Shown here: positions 18,847 to 28,505 of the stretch, piece after piece
How positions within the stretch are numbered: the stretch's first letter is position 1
Layout: each line of letters opens with the position of its first letter
Source of the DNA: Thermovirga lienii DSM 17291
GTDB lineage: Bacteria; Synergistota; Synergistia; Synergistales; Thermovirgaceae
Reading direction: 5' to 3'
Length of the DNA: 64,000 bases
Assembly: GCA_000233775.1 (NCBI GenBank)
Contig: CP003096.1
Location: 1,886,501-1,950,500, forward strand
The notes under the pieces: model-generated
Told to the model about the DNA's origin: nothing
The model's database searches: none
What the model saw: only the letters and a program-made list of their open reading frames with translations
Translations under genes and position numbers: made by a program

Positions 18847-20243
18847 GGTCAAGTCCTATATTTTGTGTAAATTTGTTTTGGTCTCTGGTAATGGTCTTAT
18901 GCATTTTTCTTATTTTTTGTTAAAGGCAATAGATTTTAGGGCTTGATCTAGATTGCTGTTGTGAAAGATATTCATAGTACTCATCCATATCAAGGTACTT
19001 CCTTCCACCAGCCCACTTGTTGTCTATCTCAAGAAGAACTGCGCCAAGCAACCTTACTGCCGATTCCCTGCTTGGAAATATCCGTATAACCCTCTCCCTA
19101 CGCCTTATCTCCTCATTCAATCTCTCCACACTGTTGGTCGTCCTCAGACGCTTACGATACTTCTCCGGCAAAGACAATATCGCCACAGCATCGTCAAATC
19201 CCTCTTCCAAAATCCTCATCGCCTTAGGAGCTTTTTCTTCGTATTCCTCTAAAACCCTCATCAACAACATCCTGGCTGTCCCCATATCCGGAGCATGCAA
19301 AATAGCCTGTATCCGAGTCTTGAGCTCCCCCTGAAGACCCTTAGGTGAAGCAGATAGTATGTTCCGTATAAAATGAGTTTGACACCTCTGCCAGCTTGAC
19401 CCCTGAAAATTTCTCCTCAAAGCCTTTACTAATCCCTTGTGGTCGTCAGATACCACTAAATCCACACCTCTTAAACCTCTATCTTTCAACCAACCGAAAA
19501 AATCCCCCCAGCTCTCCTCTGATTCGCTATCTCCTACCACAAACCCCAAAACTTCTCGTATACCTTCTCTGTTCACACCCACACATATAAGCATGCTCCT
19601 ATGTAAGACCCTGTTTTCTTCCCTCACCCTTATAACCAATGCATCTACAATCAGAAAGGGATACTCCTTATCCTTCAAAGACCTATCTCTCCACGCTTCT
19701 ATAACTGGATCCAGCCTCCTGCATAATTCCGACACCAATGACTTGGATATCCTTACTCCACATAACTCCTCGGTTATCTCAGATACCTTACGGGTTGATA
19801 CCCCATTTACTACCATCTCCATCAAAGCCAAAATAAAGGCCTGTTCGCTCCTCTGATATCTGCTGAAAAGCTCCGTAGAAAACTTGCCATTACGAAGCCT
19901 GGGCACCCTCAAAACAAGGCTCCCTACTCTCGTCGTAAGCCTGTGCGGGTATGTTCCGTTGCGATACCCTCGTCTTTCCTCTGTCCGCTCGTAAGCCTCT
20001 GCTCTCAATTGTTCCGTTGCCTGGGCTTGAAGAACTTGATTCAATACCGACTCCAATAACTTAGATACTCCAGAATCCTTACTGTCCGACAAAAATAACT
20101 GATGCAGTAATTCTGAGTCGATGGTAATATTGTACTGAGCCATTGCAAGGTCACCTCCGGTTTGGGTTTGTTTTTCCGCTTACCATTTTAAACCAGAGAC
20201 CTTGCCTTGGCTCTTAATTTTACACAATTATATGGACGTAACT
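18847..20243 (-). mobile_element. IS256-family insertion sequence, copy C (intact)
   Basis: A 1,397-bp element with the same ends as copies A, B and D. Left flank TACCTCCTT and right flank CTCATATAC do not match, so there is no target duplication. One side is the ribosome site of the sigma-like gene. The other is the start codon of a gene that is otherwise missing. The mismatch fits homologous recombination between IS copies or an adjacent deletion. Confidence 0.9.
18920..20143 (-). CDS. IS256-family transposase, copy C
   Basis: An intact 407-residue mutator-type transposase, MAQYNITIDSELLHQLFL to SSPKIYCL. The N-terminal part holds the DNA-binding region (GYRNGTYPHRLTTRVG). The DDE triad is visible as IVDALVIR, LVVSDDHKGL and NSVERLNEEIRRR. 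The family Cys/His patch is WQRCQTHFIRNIL. The ATG follows CCGGAGGTGACCTTGCA. The protein is identical to that of copy D, so this element was active recently and can probably still move copies A and B in trans. Confidence 0.95.
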   Translation of the reverse strand: MAQYNITIDSELLHQLFLSDSKDSGVSKLLESVLNQVLQAQATEQLRAEAYERTEERRGYRNGTYPHRLTTRVGSLVLRVPRLRNGKFSTELFSRYQRSEQAFILALMEMVVNGVSTRKVSEITEELCGVRISKSLVSELCRRLDPVIEAWRDRSLKDKEYPFLIVDALVIRVREENRVLHRSMLICVGVNREGIREVLGFVVGDSESEESWGDFFGWLKDRGLRGVDLVVSDDHKGLVKALRRNFQGSSWQRCQTHFIRNILSASPKGLQGELKTRIQAILHAPDMGTARMLLMRVLEEYEEKAPKAMRILEEGFDDAVAILSLPEKYRKRLRTTNSVERLNEEIRRRERVIRIFPSRESAVRLLGAVLLEIDNKWAGGRKYLDMDEYYEYLSQQQSRSSPKIYCL

Positions 20244-20245
20244 CT

Positions 20246-20348
20246 CATATACTTTTAGCTCCTCATTTCTCATTTATTTATAAAAATTGTCGACAGACAA
20301 CTTTCTGGTTATTTTGTTGATTCTATAATACAAAAAAGTCTTTTGCAA
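20246..20348 (-). promoter_or_regulatory. Promoter, operator-like site and start codon of a gene removed by IS256 copy C
   Basis: On the minus strand: TTGCAA (20343-20348), 17-bp spacer, TAGAAT (20320-20325), then a near-palindrome TTGTCTGTCGACAA (20287-20300) at about +14 to +27. GAGGAG and an ATG at 20248 follow. Only ATGAG is left before the IS begins. The inverted TTGTC/GACAA arms are the type bound by GntR/FCD repressors. Ten bases (CTGTCGACAA) recur downstream of the promoter at 28506-28562. Confidence 0.6.
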
Positions 20349-20389
20349 GCTCAGCTCTAGCTGTTGTAACCGGACAATGATATTGTCAC

Positions 20390-21515
20390 CCTGTAAGGGG
20401 ACAGAAAAAATGTCACCATGAGGAAGAGTAACTTTTTGAGCGAGCACTAAATAGAGAGGCTTAAGAGCGAGAGTGAGGTAAAGAGGTATAGCAGCGCTGG
20501 CGCATGGGAACAGGGGAAGCAAATCTAAACATGCTACTCCGAAAGAGATAAAAGAGGTTATAGTCAGGTTTGCTATGAGCAAATACCATGGTGCTAGTTA
20601 CCAGCACATGTGGGAGCTTTTGGACGAACATGAGAGCATATCTATACCATCCAAAACCATAGGCCGTATTCGCAAAGAAGCTTCAATACCGCACAGGCAT
20701 ACCCATAAGGCATCAAGGAATAGGCGTCCAGGGGACGTATGCCCCAGGAGGGCATGCTCGTACAATGTGATGCCAGCCTCCATGAGTGGCTTGAGTGCAG
20801 ATACTCCAGGTTGTGCCTTCATGGAGCCATAGATGATGCCACAGGTAAGGTCCTTAGTCTATATTTCAGGCCTAATGAGGACTTATTGGGTTACCTGTAC
20901 ATTTTAACACAAATGGATTTGTAAATAGGCTCAACGCTCGTTTCGCTGTTGAAGCAGATGACAAAGACCCTGCCTTCAAGGTCGCACCTAATAAGAATTC
21001 ATTGAATAACACCAAATGACTAGGAAAGCATCCAAAGGCTCCACCATATCTTTCGAAGGAAATATTTATCAGCTGCCATATCATAGAAGTTCTGTAATGC
21101 CTTTGAAACCCAGGAGTACCGTCTATGCTACAAGCATTTGATGGCTCCCTGGGCGCCATGTATGGTGACGATTATTTCAGGTTAAGACTCCTAACTGATA
21201 CCAATATCAACAATGTCCCTTCCAACAAGGAGGCAAAACCGAAAGGGCCACAAGCCTCTTATAGACCTTCCCTGGCGCAAAACCCTTATAACAAAAAAGA
21301 AAGCGCCAAAAGAAAATACGAAGACTATAAGGGATATTTCATAGATGACGAATGGAGAAAGATATATGCTGCATATTAACTAATCAAAGAGTCTTTAAAC
21401 ACCTTAAAACAGAAAAAACTAGTCCTGCCCTAAATCTCAAAAACACAACCAAGGCAGGACTAGATAACATTACCAAAAATATCCTAAAAAGGAGACATTT
21501 TCACTGTCCGTTGGC
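20390..21515 (+). mobile_element. Decayed insertion sequence (ISNCY/IS1202-like)
   Basis: Imperfect inverted ends pair GGACAG...AAAATGTC..CC near 20397-20416 with its complement at 21491-21511. Between them lies a transposase broken into several frames. The element is old compared with the IS256 copies. No target duplication was confirmed. Confidence 0.6.
20440..21379 (+). pseudogene. ISNCY-type transposase, multiply frameshifted
   Basis: Pieces in different frames line up with the ISNCY/IS1202 transposase order. First comes a helix-turn-helix remnant with GAWEQGKQ near 20500. Then SKYHGASYQHMWELLDEHE at 20575. Next is the catalytic core MLVQCDASLHEWLECR then LHGAIDDATGKVLSLYF at about 20740-20880. 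Last is a C-terminal piece ending ENKDYKG-like KRKYEDYKGYFIDDEWRK near 21360. Family members have LVQMDGS-H-WLE at the core. At least three frame breaks and one gap rule out function. Confidence 0.7.
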
Positions 21516-21639
21516 AGTTTCATCCTTTTATAGTTTGTACATGGGTCTTGTTTTCACTCCATCTATTTCGGAAGCTTCCACACTTCTTGCAATTTAGTGT
21601 ATTTAATTTATGGACATATAGCTAACTAAAGCATCTAAA

Positions 21640-23358
21640 TTAATCTTTACGCCATAGATATGTCGCAAAAATTACAAATAACATTTCAACAAATAATGCA
21701 AAAATAGTTACCCATGTCCAAATTGGAATCCCCAAAGCAGAACGGGCATTCCAACTCTCTGGGGCGTACCATGGAACCATTAGAGCAATAACTATTACAA
21801 GGCCAAACCAGAACGTTTTTGATTGCGCAGGGAGCATGTATTTTATTTCGCCATTTCTTGTATCCTCTATCGTTGCATACTTAAGAATTCCCTTAGCTCT
21901 TTCTGTTTCCTGATTTTCCCCAGTAATGTAGCTTCCTACTATTACTATTAATGAATTTATTGCAAATCCCACCAAACCAGCATGTATCCCATACACCTTA
22001 GAATGTCCTGTCAATGTAAGTACGACTGCAGCACTACCTCCGATGAGCATACCTGCTATAGTAGGATTTTTCTTTATTCTAGGAAGATAGAGGCTAAAAA
22101 CTAGAACTGAAGTAGCTTGAAGTAATAATTCGAATTTTATTTCTGTCCAACGCCATATTGTAATTGACGGGTTGAAAGCTAATATAAGAGCTAATACTAA
22201 TAGGATACATATACTTATCCTGCTTACAGCAATAACTTTATCATCCGGAGCATCTGGGTTTATAAATCTTTTGTACAATTCTTTTGATAGAATCATAGAG
22301 AGCACCATTACTGTAGCTCCAGCTGTGGAAAGAGTCGCCATAATTACTCCTAGGTTTATGATAGAGCCTAGTGTATACCCCCCAGGGAAAGAAAGGGCTA
22401 ATGCTCCTACTAGGTAAGGAACAAGCTTTTCAGATTCCAACTTAGAAAGGTTTGGGAATATTCCAACTCCGAACATTCCAATTAGCCATAAGACTAATGC
22501 AGCAAAGAGAAAAACTGGCGCTTTTAACCTAAAAGTCTTTTTAAGGTTATCTATATCACGTGCACCCATATAAAATTGGAGCACATGTGGGTACGTAGGC
22601 AGACCTAACAGTATTAGTATGATAGTACTATACCAGGTAACCATAGTAGCTGTAGATGGTATAGCTAGCTTCTTAGGAGCCACCTGCCAAGCAATGTTAA
22701 TACTATTACCAAATCCTCCTAGTATTTCGATGAGAACAAGCATCACAAACAAAGAAAAAATCATTACTGCCCCTTGGATAGCTGCTGTCAATGCCGTCCC
22801 CCTAAACCCACCTAAGCCCACGTAAATGAGAATAACAATTGCAAAGGTTATTACAATCAATTGATACGGCAACACACCTCCAGATGCCACTTCGCCTAGG
22901 TAACCCATCGCAAAAAACTGCTCTGCAAACTGAACAAAAGTACCCCATGCCATAAAAATTAGGGCAATCAATGCTACTAACTTAGAGTTAAATCTATGTT
23001 CAATATAATCAAACGGAGACACATATCCCCATTTTTTCCCTAGGTTTATAATTGGTGGTGCCACTATAAGAGCTCCTATTAATGCAGCAACCATAAACTG
23101 GGGATATACTAAAAACCAGGCTCCCGACCTATAAGTCTTTGCTGCATAACCCAAAAAGGAGTTTCCGCTATATGCATCGGCAAATAGAGCAAGAGCTAAA
23201 ACCATAAATCCTAAGCTCTTACCTGCAGCAAAAAAGTCATCTATAGTAGTGCCTACTCTTTTTTTGTACGAATACCATCCTGCAAATACCATCCCTACAA
23301 GAGCCAAAACAACCAAAACCACCATTTGCAATCCGAAAGACACCATTTTGGGCTCCAT
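21640..23358 (-). CDS. Sodium:solute symporter (SSS family)
   Basis: A 572-residue membrane protein with about 13 helices. The core LALFADAYSGNSFLGYAAKTYRSGAWF near residue 55 and GGFRGTALTAAIQGAVM near residue 185 are typical of SSSF (PanF/PutP-like) transporters that import organic acids or amino acids with Na+. It is the last gene of the catabolic cluster, 2 bp after the LeuD-like gene, so it is the likely uptake system for that pathway's substrate. The C-terminal third has an extra cytoplasmic segment (ENQETERAKGILKYATIE) and two more helices. Substrate is unknown. Confidence 0.85.
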   Translation of the reverse strand: MEPKMVSFGLQMVVLVVLALVGMVFAGWYSYKKRVGTTIDDFFAAGKSLGFMVLALALFADAYSGNSFLGYAAKTYRSGAWFLVYPQFMVAALIGALIVAPPIINLGKKWGYVSPFDYIEHRFNSKLVALIALIFMAWGTFVQFAEQFFAMGYLGEVASGGVLPYQLIVITFAIVILIYVGLGGFRGTALTAAIQGAVMIFSLFVMLVLIEILGGFGNSINIAWQVAPKKLAIPSTATMVTWYSTIILILLGLPTYPHVLQFYMGARDIDNLKKTFRLKAPVFLFAALVLWLIGMFGVGIFPNLSKLESEKLVPYLVGALALSFPGGYTLGSIINLGVIMATLSTAGATVMVLSMILSKELYKRFINPDAPDDKVIAVSRISICILLVLALILAFNPSITIWRWTEIKFELLLQATSVLVFSLYLPRIKKNPTIAGMLIGGSAAVVLTLTGHSKVYGIHAGLVGFAINSLIVIVGSYITGENQETERAKGILKYATIEDTRNGEIKYMLPAQSKTFWFGLVIVIALMVPWYAPESWNARSALGIPIWTWVTIFALFVEMLFVIFATYLWRKD

Positions 23359-23360
23359 GA

Positions 23361-23870
23361 CTAAGGCCTCCTTTTATGTTTATTAACTTGAGATTTGACA
23401 AAATTCACTAATCCTCCCATTCCTACTAGCTCTTCTAAAAACTCTGGATAGGGGTCAAAGTAATAATTTTTATCGTCATGTAAAACATTGATAACTCCTT
23501 TTTGCGTGTCTATCTCAACTTCTGTCCTCTCAAGCACATTTTCGACAACCTCCGGAGATACAAATATTGGAAGCCCTATGTTAATAGAATTCCTAAGAAA
23601 TATTCTTGCGAAAGATTTTGCAACTATTGCAGAAACACCAGCTGCTTTTAGAACTCGTGGTGCTTGTTCTCTTGACGATCCACACCCAAAATTTTCCCCT
23701 GCAACAAGGATGGTTCCAGGAGTTATTTTTTCCCTTAACACTTCACCTAAGTCTTCAAAAACATGTTCTTTTAGCTCATCTATCTCTGTTATTTGCAAGT
23801 ATCTTCCTGGAATTATCAAATCGGTGTCTATGTTATCCCCAATTTTGACAACTTTCCCTCTAATCAGCAT
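23361..23870 (-). CDS. LeuD-type hydro-lyase small subunit
   Basis: A 169-residue aconitase swivel-domain protein, the normal size for a LeuD/dimethylmaleate-hydratase small subunit. Motifs are GDNIDTDLIIPGRYL at the N-terminus and AGENFGCGSSREQAPRVLKAAG near residue 60, the substrate-binding loop. It pairs with the large subunit encoded 10 bp upstream. No leuA or leuB is nearby, and the neighbours are lyases, a CoA-transferase and a symporter. A catabolic substrate is therefore more likely than isopropylmalate. Candidates are citramalate/citraconate or 2,3-dimethylmalate. Confidence 0.85.
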   Translation of the reverse strand: MLIRGKVVKIGDNIDTDLIIPGRYLQITEIDELKEHVFEDLGEVLREKITPGTILVAGENFGCGSSREQAPRVLKAAGVSAIVAKSFARIFLRNSINIGLPIFVSPEVVENVLERTEVEIDTQKGVINVLHDDKNYYFDPYPEFLEELVGMGGLVNFVKSQVNKHKRRP

Positions 23871-23880
23871 TTACCCCACC

Positions 23881-25143
23881 TCACTCAAGCTCTTCCGGAG
23901 ACGCTAGATACCCCAAAACAGCGGATGCTGCTGCCACTGCTGGAGATGCCAAAATAACTTTTGCATCTTTTGATCCCATCCTCCCTACGAAATTCCTATT
24001 TGTAGTGCTTACGGCTACTTCTCCTGGCGCTAAATTTCCCATATGACCGCCAAAACAAGGTCCGCAACTTGGGAAACCAATAGATGCTCCTGCTTCAATC
24101 AGTTTTTCTATAACACCTTCTTTTATAGCCTTTAGATATATTTCATTAGATCCAGGGAAAACAAGAACTCTCACTTTTGGATGTATTTTTCGCCCTTCCA
24201 ATATTTGGGATGCTACTAACAGATCACTATATCGGCCATTTGTACAAGAGCCTATTACAACTTGATTAATCCTGATTTTCTCTTTAACATCATCTATGCA
24301 TCTTGCGTTTCCCGGAGAGTTAGGCATCGCGACCACTGGTCTTAACTCAGACAGATTAATTTCAATCTCTTGTTTGTAGTCGGCTTCTTCGTCACTTTCA
24401 TAGACGACATATTTTCTATTTAATCTATTTTCAATATATTTTCTAGTGATCTCATCAAATGCAAAAATGCCCGCCTTAGCGCCTGCTTCTATTGCCATAT
24501 TACTTATCGTAAACCTATCATCAATACTCAGATGTTTAAGACCTTCACCTGAAAATTCCAACACATTATATGTCGCTCCAGAAACACCAATCTCTCCTAT
24601 TACATGAAGAATAATATCTTTACCCATTACCCATTTTCCTGGTTTGCCTTTAAGGACAACTTTTATACTCTCAGGAACCTGCAACCATATTTTCCCTAGT
24701 ACCATTGCGGCAGCCAAGTCTGTTGAGCCCACTCCCGTTGCAAATGCAGCAAGCGCACCATACGTTGTTGTGTGAGAATCAGCTCCTATAATTAGCTCTC
24801 CAGGGGCAACAAACCCTTTTTCATGTATTATTACGTGCTCAATTCCCTCCCCTTCAAGAGAGATAAGATGGAACTTTTCTGCAAACTCTCTCATGGCTTT
24901 GTGGTTACTGGCAGAAGCTGTGTCTTTTGCGGGATAATAGTGGTCTAACACAATGCCTACTCGCGTAGGGTCAAAAACTTCTTCAGCTCCAATCTCGTTG
25001 TTAAAAACTTCCATTGCTATCGGAAATGTTATATCTGAGCCAAAAGCGAAATCTATATCCGCTAATATGAATTCCCCGGGTTTAACTTTTTCTTTCTGGG
25101 AATGCTTTGCTAAAATTTTTTCAGCAATCGTCATCCCGCTCAT
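23881..25143 (-). CDS. LeuC-type hydro-lyase large subunit ([4Fe-4S])
   Basis: About 420 residues, matching the short LeuC/HACN large-subunit class. Cluster ligands are in VVIGSCTNGR near residue 285 and GFPSCGPCFGG near residue 345. GADSHTTTYGALAAFATGVGSTD near residue 120 and the C-terminal STTNRNFVGRMGS are also conserved. The start at 25143 is chosen over an upstream frame extension because GGAGGTGA sits 5 nt before it. It reversibly dehydrates a malate-type acid or isomerises it, with the small subunit. See the small subunit entry for substrate reasoning. Confidence 0.9.
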   Translation of the reverse strand: MSGMTIAEKILAKHSQKEKVKPGEFILADIDFAFGSDITFPIAMEVFNNEIGAEEVFDPTRVGIVLDHYYPAKDTASASNHKAMREFAEKFHLISLEGEGIEHVIIHEKGFVAPGELIIGADSHTTTYGALAAFATGVGSTDLAAAMVLGKIWLQVPESIKVVLKGKPGKWVMGKDIILHVIGEIGVSGATYNVLEFSGEGLKHLSIDDRFTISNMAIEAGAKAGIFAFDEITRKYIENRLNRKYVVYESDEEADYKQEIEINLSELRPVVAMPNSPGNARCIDDVKEKIRINQVVIGSCTNGRYSDLLVASQILEGRKIHPKVRVLVFPGSNEIYLKAIKEGVIEKLIEAGASIGFPSCGPCFGGHMGNLAPGEVAVSTTNRNFVGRMGSKDAKVILASPAVAAASAVLGYLASPEELE

Positions 25144-25457
25144 ATCATCACCTCCACAAAAACTTTTGCGGTACCCCTTTGATCCCATTTCTTTAACGTC
25201 TTTTTAACAATTTTCTCCTCCAAAATTTTCTTCTGGCATACATCTTTTGACCTGAGCAACTTAACCTTATTTCTTAGGCAATGTTATCTTTTAATTATCC
25301 CCCCCTACATTTCAAATCGACGATTATCAGACGACAGTCGACGGTACTTAGGAGGCAAAAAAATCATCTTCTACTCCGAAAATTATCTATACCAAGAAAC
25401 AGGAATTATATAGCCGCATCCTTATATTAGGTTTACTCGCTCTATACCTGGACAGTA
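25144..25457. other. Intergenic region inside the catabolic cluster
   Basis: The 314 bp between the HMGL-like stop and the LeuC-like start hold no gene. An operator-like sequence CGACAGTCGAC (25332-25342) shares nine bases (CGACAGTCG) with the site at 28509-28517. This suggests a second regulated promoter for the leuCD-symporter half. I could not pick a convincing -35/-10 pair here. Confidence 0.45.
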
Positions 25458-26378
25458 CTAAGAACAAACACTGCAAGAAGCTAAGTGACTTATAACGTTG
25501 AAACCATACGACTGAAGTTCTCTCGCTATACCTATTACTTTCATAAGGTCCACCCCTGTGATTATTCCCAACTTGTCAAGAAAGTTAACCAGGTCTTCTG
25601 TAGCAAGGTTACCCGCTGCTCCAGGAGCAAAGGGGCAACCTCCAAGTCCTCCAGTTGCCGCATCAAACCTACTGTATCCTAATTCAAGGGCAACCATCGT
25701 ATTGGCAAGAGCCATACCTTGAGTATCGTGGAGGTGAAGGAAGAATGGATAGTCTTTATATCTTTGTTTTATCTTTTTCAAGGTTCTTTTTACTTCTGAG
25801 GGGTTTGCAGTACCAATAGTATCTGCCAGCGTCACGTTCTTAATTCCCATCTCCAATATTGCATCAAGCAATTCTATGACTCTTTCCGGCGGTACTGCTC
25901 CACAAAAAGGGCATTCGAATGCAGTGGCTACGGAAACTGCAAGTTCTGTATCTTCAGCTAAATCAGCTATTTTTTTGAGTTCTTCGAGGGATTCTTTTAC
26001 ACTCCTATTTGTGTTGGCCTTATTATGCGCTTCACTGGCAGAGATTACAAAATTTAGGCTATCAGGATTAACCTTCAGGGCATTCTCTGCACCTCTCAGA
26101 TTAGGAACAAGTACATAGCTTTTTATTTTCCCCTTCCATTTTTTGTTAAATTCTTCCATTACTTCTGCAGCGTCTCTCATTTGTGGTATCGCTTTAGGAC
26201 TAACAAAAGACGTAACTTCCATACAGCTTATGCCAGTAGAAGCCAACTTGTCTATTATGTTAATTTTTCTCTCTGTTGGAATAAACTCTTTGACATTTTG
26301 AAACCCGTCGCGGGGGCATACTTCCCTAATAATCGCCCTTTTGGGCTTTTTAGGTTCTGCCTCACAGCAACTTTTCAT
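25458..26378 (-). CDS. HMG-CoA lyase-like enzyme
   Basis: A 306-residue TIM-barrel lyase of the HMGL/citramalate-synthase superfamily. EVCPRDGFQNVKEFIPT near residue 20 holds the metal-binding Asp, and FLHLHDTQGMALANTM near residue 205 the His pair. GGLGGCPFAPGAAGNLATEDLV near residue 240 is the HMGL signature with the catalytic Cys. It should split a 3-hydroxy-3-methyl-acyl-CoA (HMG-CoA or citramalyl-CoA) into acetyl-CoA and a keto acid. Its ATG overlaps the stop of the CoA-transferase gene by 4 bp, so the two steps are translationally coupled. Cys residues cluster at both ends (SCC, CSVCS). Confidence 0.85.
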   Translation of the reverse strand: MKSCCEAEPKKPKRAIIREVCPRDGFQNVKEFIPTERKINIIDKLASTGISCMEVTSFVSPKAIPQMRDAAEVMEEFNKKWKGKIKSYVLVPNLRGAENALKVNPDSLNFVISASEAHNKANTNRSVKESLEELKKIADLAEDTELAVSVATAFECPFCGAVPPERVIELLDAILEMGIKNVTLADTIGTANPSEVKRTLKKIKQRYKDYPFFLHLHDTQGMALANTMVALELGYSRFDAATGGLGGCPFAPGAAGNLATEDLVNFLDKLGIITGVDLMKVIGIARELQSYGFNVISHLASCSVCS

Positions 26379-27571
26379 ATTACACCTTCCTCCTTCAGCT
26401 TATCTATCTCTGCCTCGTCCATTCCAAGCTCTCCAACATAGATATCTTTATTATGTTGTCCCAACAGAGGAGAACATGTTTTTATCGCTGGAGGGGTATC
26501 AGAAAGCTTAATATGACTTCCTGTTATCTTTATGGCACCCGCTATTGGGTGGTAAGTCTCCACAAACATTTGTCTATCCTCTGCTATGTGAGGGTCGTTT
26601 ACTACTTTATCTATGGTCATTATAGGAGCACAAGGTATGCCCTCGGCTTCCAAAAGATCCAGAACTTCCTGCATTTTATGCTTCATGGTCCATTCTTCTA
26701 TTATTGCTTTAACTTCCTCATGATGCTCTACTCTATCCTTTATGCGCAAGAATTCAGGCTTTTCTGCAATATCAGGTTTCCCCATAACTTCACAAAGCTT
26801 TTGCCATAGCCTGTCATTTCCAGCCCCTATGACAATACTTCCATCGGATGTTCTAAAGGAATCATAGGGGTAAGTAGATTCGTAGCGGTTTCCTATTCTC
26901 TCAGGCACTCTACCTTCCACCAGATATATCATGTTTATTATCTCTAAGCTCGCCACGGCGGAATCTACTAATGCAACATCCACCATTTGGCCTTTTCCAG
27001 TTATGCTTCTAGCGTTGACCGCAGCCAGTATCCCTATTGCGCAGGATAACCCCCCAAGCACGTCGCCTATAGCAGTCCCTGTCCTAGTAGGTTCTCCCCC
27101 AGGCCATCCTGTGGTACTCATAAGTCCACTCATGGCCTGAGCTATTATGTCGTAGCCCGGGCGCATCTTGTAGGGCCCTGTTTGTCCAAATCCTGATATG
27201 GCCGCATAAATTATCCTTGGATTTACTTCTTTTAGCACTTCATACCCCAGTCCAAGTTTTTCCATAGTCCCTGGTCTGTAATTCTCCACCACCACATCGG
27301 CCCTCTTCACCAATTCAAGGAATATCTCTTTGCCTTTTGCACTCTTTAGGTTAAGGGTTATTCCCCTCTTATTTCTATTAAGGTTCATGTAATAAGCGCT
27401 TTCTCCTTCCTTAAAAGGCCCCATCTGCCGCGTATCATCTCCTCTTTCAGGTATTTCAATCTTTATAACATCTGCCCCCATGTCTGCTAATATCATGGTA
27501 CAGAAGGGACCTGCCAAAACCCGCGTTAAATCCAACACTCTTAAATTAGATAGCGCCCCTTTAATTGCCAT
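26375..27571 (-). CDS. Family III CoA-transferase (CaiB/BaiF)
   Basis: A 398-residue CoA-transferase. The N-terminus LRVLDLTRVLAGPFCTMILADMGADVIKIE is the family hallmark. The catalytic Asp is in TGTAIGDVLGGLSCAIG near residue 170. Motifs NLNRNKRGITLNLK and VVENYRPGTMEKLG are present. It moves CoA between carboxylic acids, here presumably onto the hydroxy-dicarboxylate that the adjacent HMGL-like lyase then cleaves. It is the second gene after the lyase at 27605. Itaconate/citramalate pathways pair this family with a citramalyl-CoA lyase, which is the closest known analogy. Confidence 0.9.
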   Translation of the reverse strand: MAIKGALSNLRVLDLTRVLAGPFCTMILADMGADVIKIEIPERGDDTRQMGPFKEGESAYYMNLNRNKRGITLNLKSAKGKEIFLELVKRADVVVENYRPGTMEKLGLGYEVLKEVNPRIIYAAISGFGQTGPYKMRPGYDIIAQAMSGLMSTTGWPGGEPTRTGTAIGDVLGGLSCAIGILAAVNARSITGKGQMVDVALVDSAVASLEIINMIYLVEGRVPERIGNRYESTYPYDSFRTSDGSIVIGAGNDRLWQKLCEVMGKPDIAEKPEFLRIKDRVEHHEEVKAIIEEWTMKHKMQEVLDLLEAEGIPCAPIMTIDKVVNDPHIAEDRQMFVETYHPIAGAIKITGSHIKLSDTPPAIKTCSPLLGQHNKDIYVGELGMDEAEIDKLKEEGVI

Positions 27572-27604
27572 CTGGAATCAACCTCTTTTTTTATAAATTT
27601 TTTA

Positions 27605-28483
27605 TTAGACATCTCTGCCGGTAGCGTACATTTTCTCTGCTTTTTTAATGTCAGGAAGGCCTACAAGTTCATTGAAGGCCTCAAAGTCAAATATTCTGCT
27701 AACCGTTGATGCAGTTGTGCCCCTATTTTTAAGTTCTTCCAGCATGTCAAAAACCGCTTTAGTCGCGGCCAAAAGGGAACTCACTGGAAATATTGCAATG
27801 TCGTATCCAATTTCTTGAAGTTCTTCAGCACTCAGAAGGGGCGTTCTTCCGCGTTCAACCATGTTAGCAATAACTGGGGCATTGAAAGATGAAGTTATCA
27901 TCTTCATTTCTTCTATAGACTCTGGCGATTCTATAAAAATGATATCCGCTCCTGCTGCTTCGTAAGCTTTTCCTCGTTCTATCGCCTCTTCTATTCCCAT
28001 AGAGGTCCTTGCATCTGTACGCGCCATTATCATAAGGCTATCGTCTCTTCTAGCATCACAAGCAGCCTTTATCTTTCCAACCATTTCATCCTTTGAAATT
28101 ACTTGGCGCCCCAACATATGTCCGCACTTTTTTGGAGCAACCTGATCTTCTATTTGTATACACGCCACCCCTGCCTTTTCGTAAAGCCTTACCGTTCTTT
28201 GGACATTAATCGCATTGCCAAATCCATTATCAGCATCTGCTATCACTGGAATATTCACCGCTTCGACCATGTTAGCGGCATGGCAGGCCATTTCCGAAAG
28301 GGTAAGCAACCCTACATCTGGTCTACCCAACAAGCTGGCAGAGGCTCCAAAACCCGTCATATAAACGGCGTCAAACCCCGCCTTTTCAACTATTTTTGCT
28401 GAAAGCGAGTCGTAGGCACCTGGGACTACAAGTATTTCATTTTTTAAAAGCAACTCTCTAAGCTTTTTCCTTGCATTATTCAT
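27605..28483 (-). CDS. Isocitrate lyase/PEP mutase superfamily lyase
   Basis: About 292 residues. The start at 28483 has GAGGTG 5 nt upstream; the in-frame extension runs into the operator region. Conserved parts are VPGAYDSLSAKIVEKAGFDAVYMTGFG, then IADADNGFGNA (metal-binding Asp) and EDQVAPKKCGHMLG near residue 120, with the catalytic Cys as in methylisocitrate and 2,3-dimethylmalate lyases. These enzymes split a 2-hydroxy (di)carboxylate to pyruvate plus another acid. It is the first gene of the cluster. With a LeuCD-type hydratase it resembles the dimethylmaleate hydratase/dimethylmalate lyase pair of nicotinate fermenters, though no other nicotinate gene is seen here. Confidence 0.85.
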   Translation of the reverse strand: MNNARKKLRELLLKNEILVVPGAYDSLSAKIVEKAGFDAVYMTGFGASASLLGRPDVGLLTLSEMACHAANMVEAVNIPVIADADNGFGNAINVQRTVRLYEKAGVACIQIEDQVAPKKCGHMLGRQVISKDEMVGKIKAACDARRDDSLMIMARTDARTSMGIEEAIERGKAYEAAGADIIFIESPESIEEMKMITSSFNAPVIANMVERGRTPLLSAEELQEIGYDIAIFPVSSLLAATKAVFDMLEELKNRGTTASTVSRIFDFEAFNELVGLPDIKKAEKMYATGRDV

Positions 28484-28505
28484 CGTAACACCTCTTTCTG
28501 ACTTT

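Noticed and set aside
20274-20582. A 102-residue minus-strand protein
   Set aside because: It spans a promoter/operator region and the decayed IS end, and has no ribosome site or motif.
23361-25143. LeuCD as leucine biosynthesis isopropylmalate isomerase
   Set aside because: No leuA, leuB or ilv genes are nearby; neighbours are degradative enzymes and an importer.
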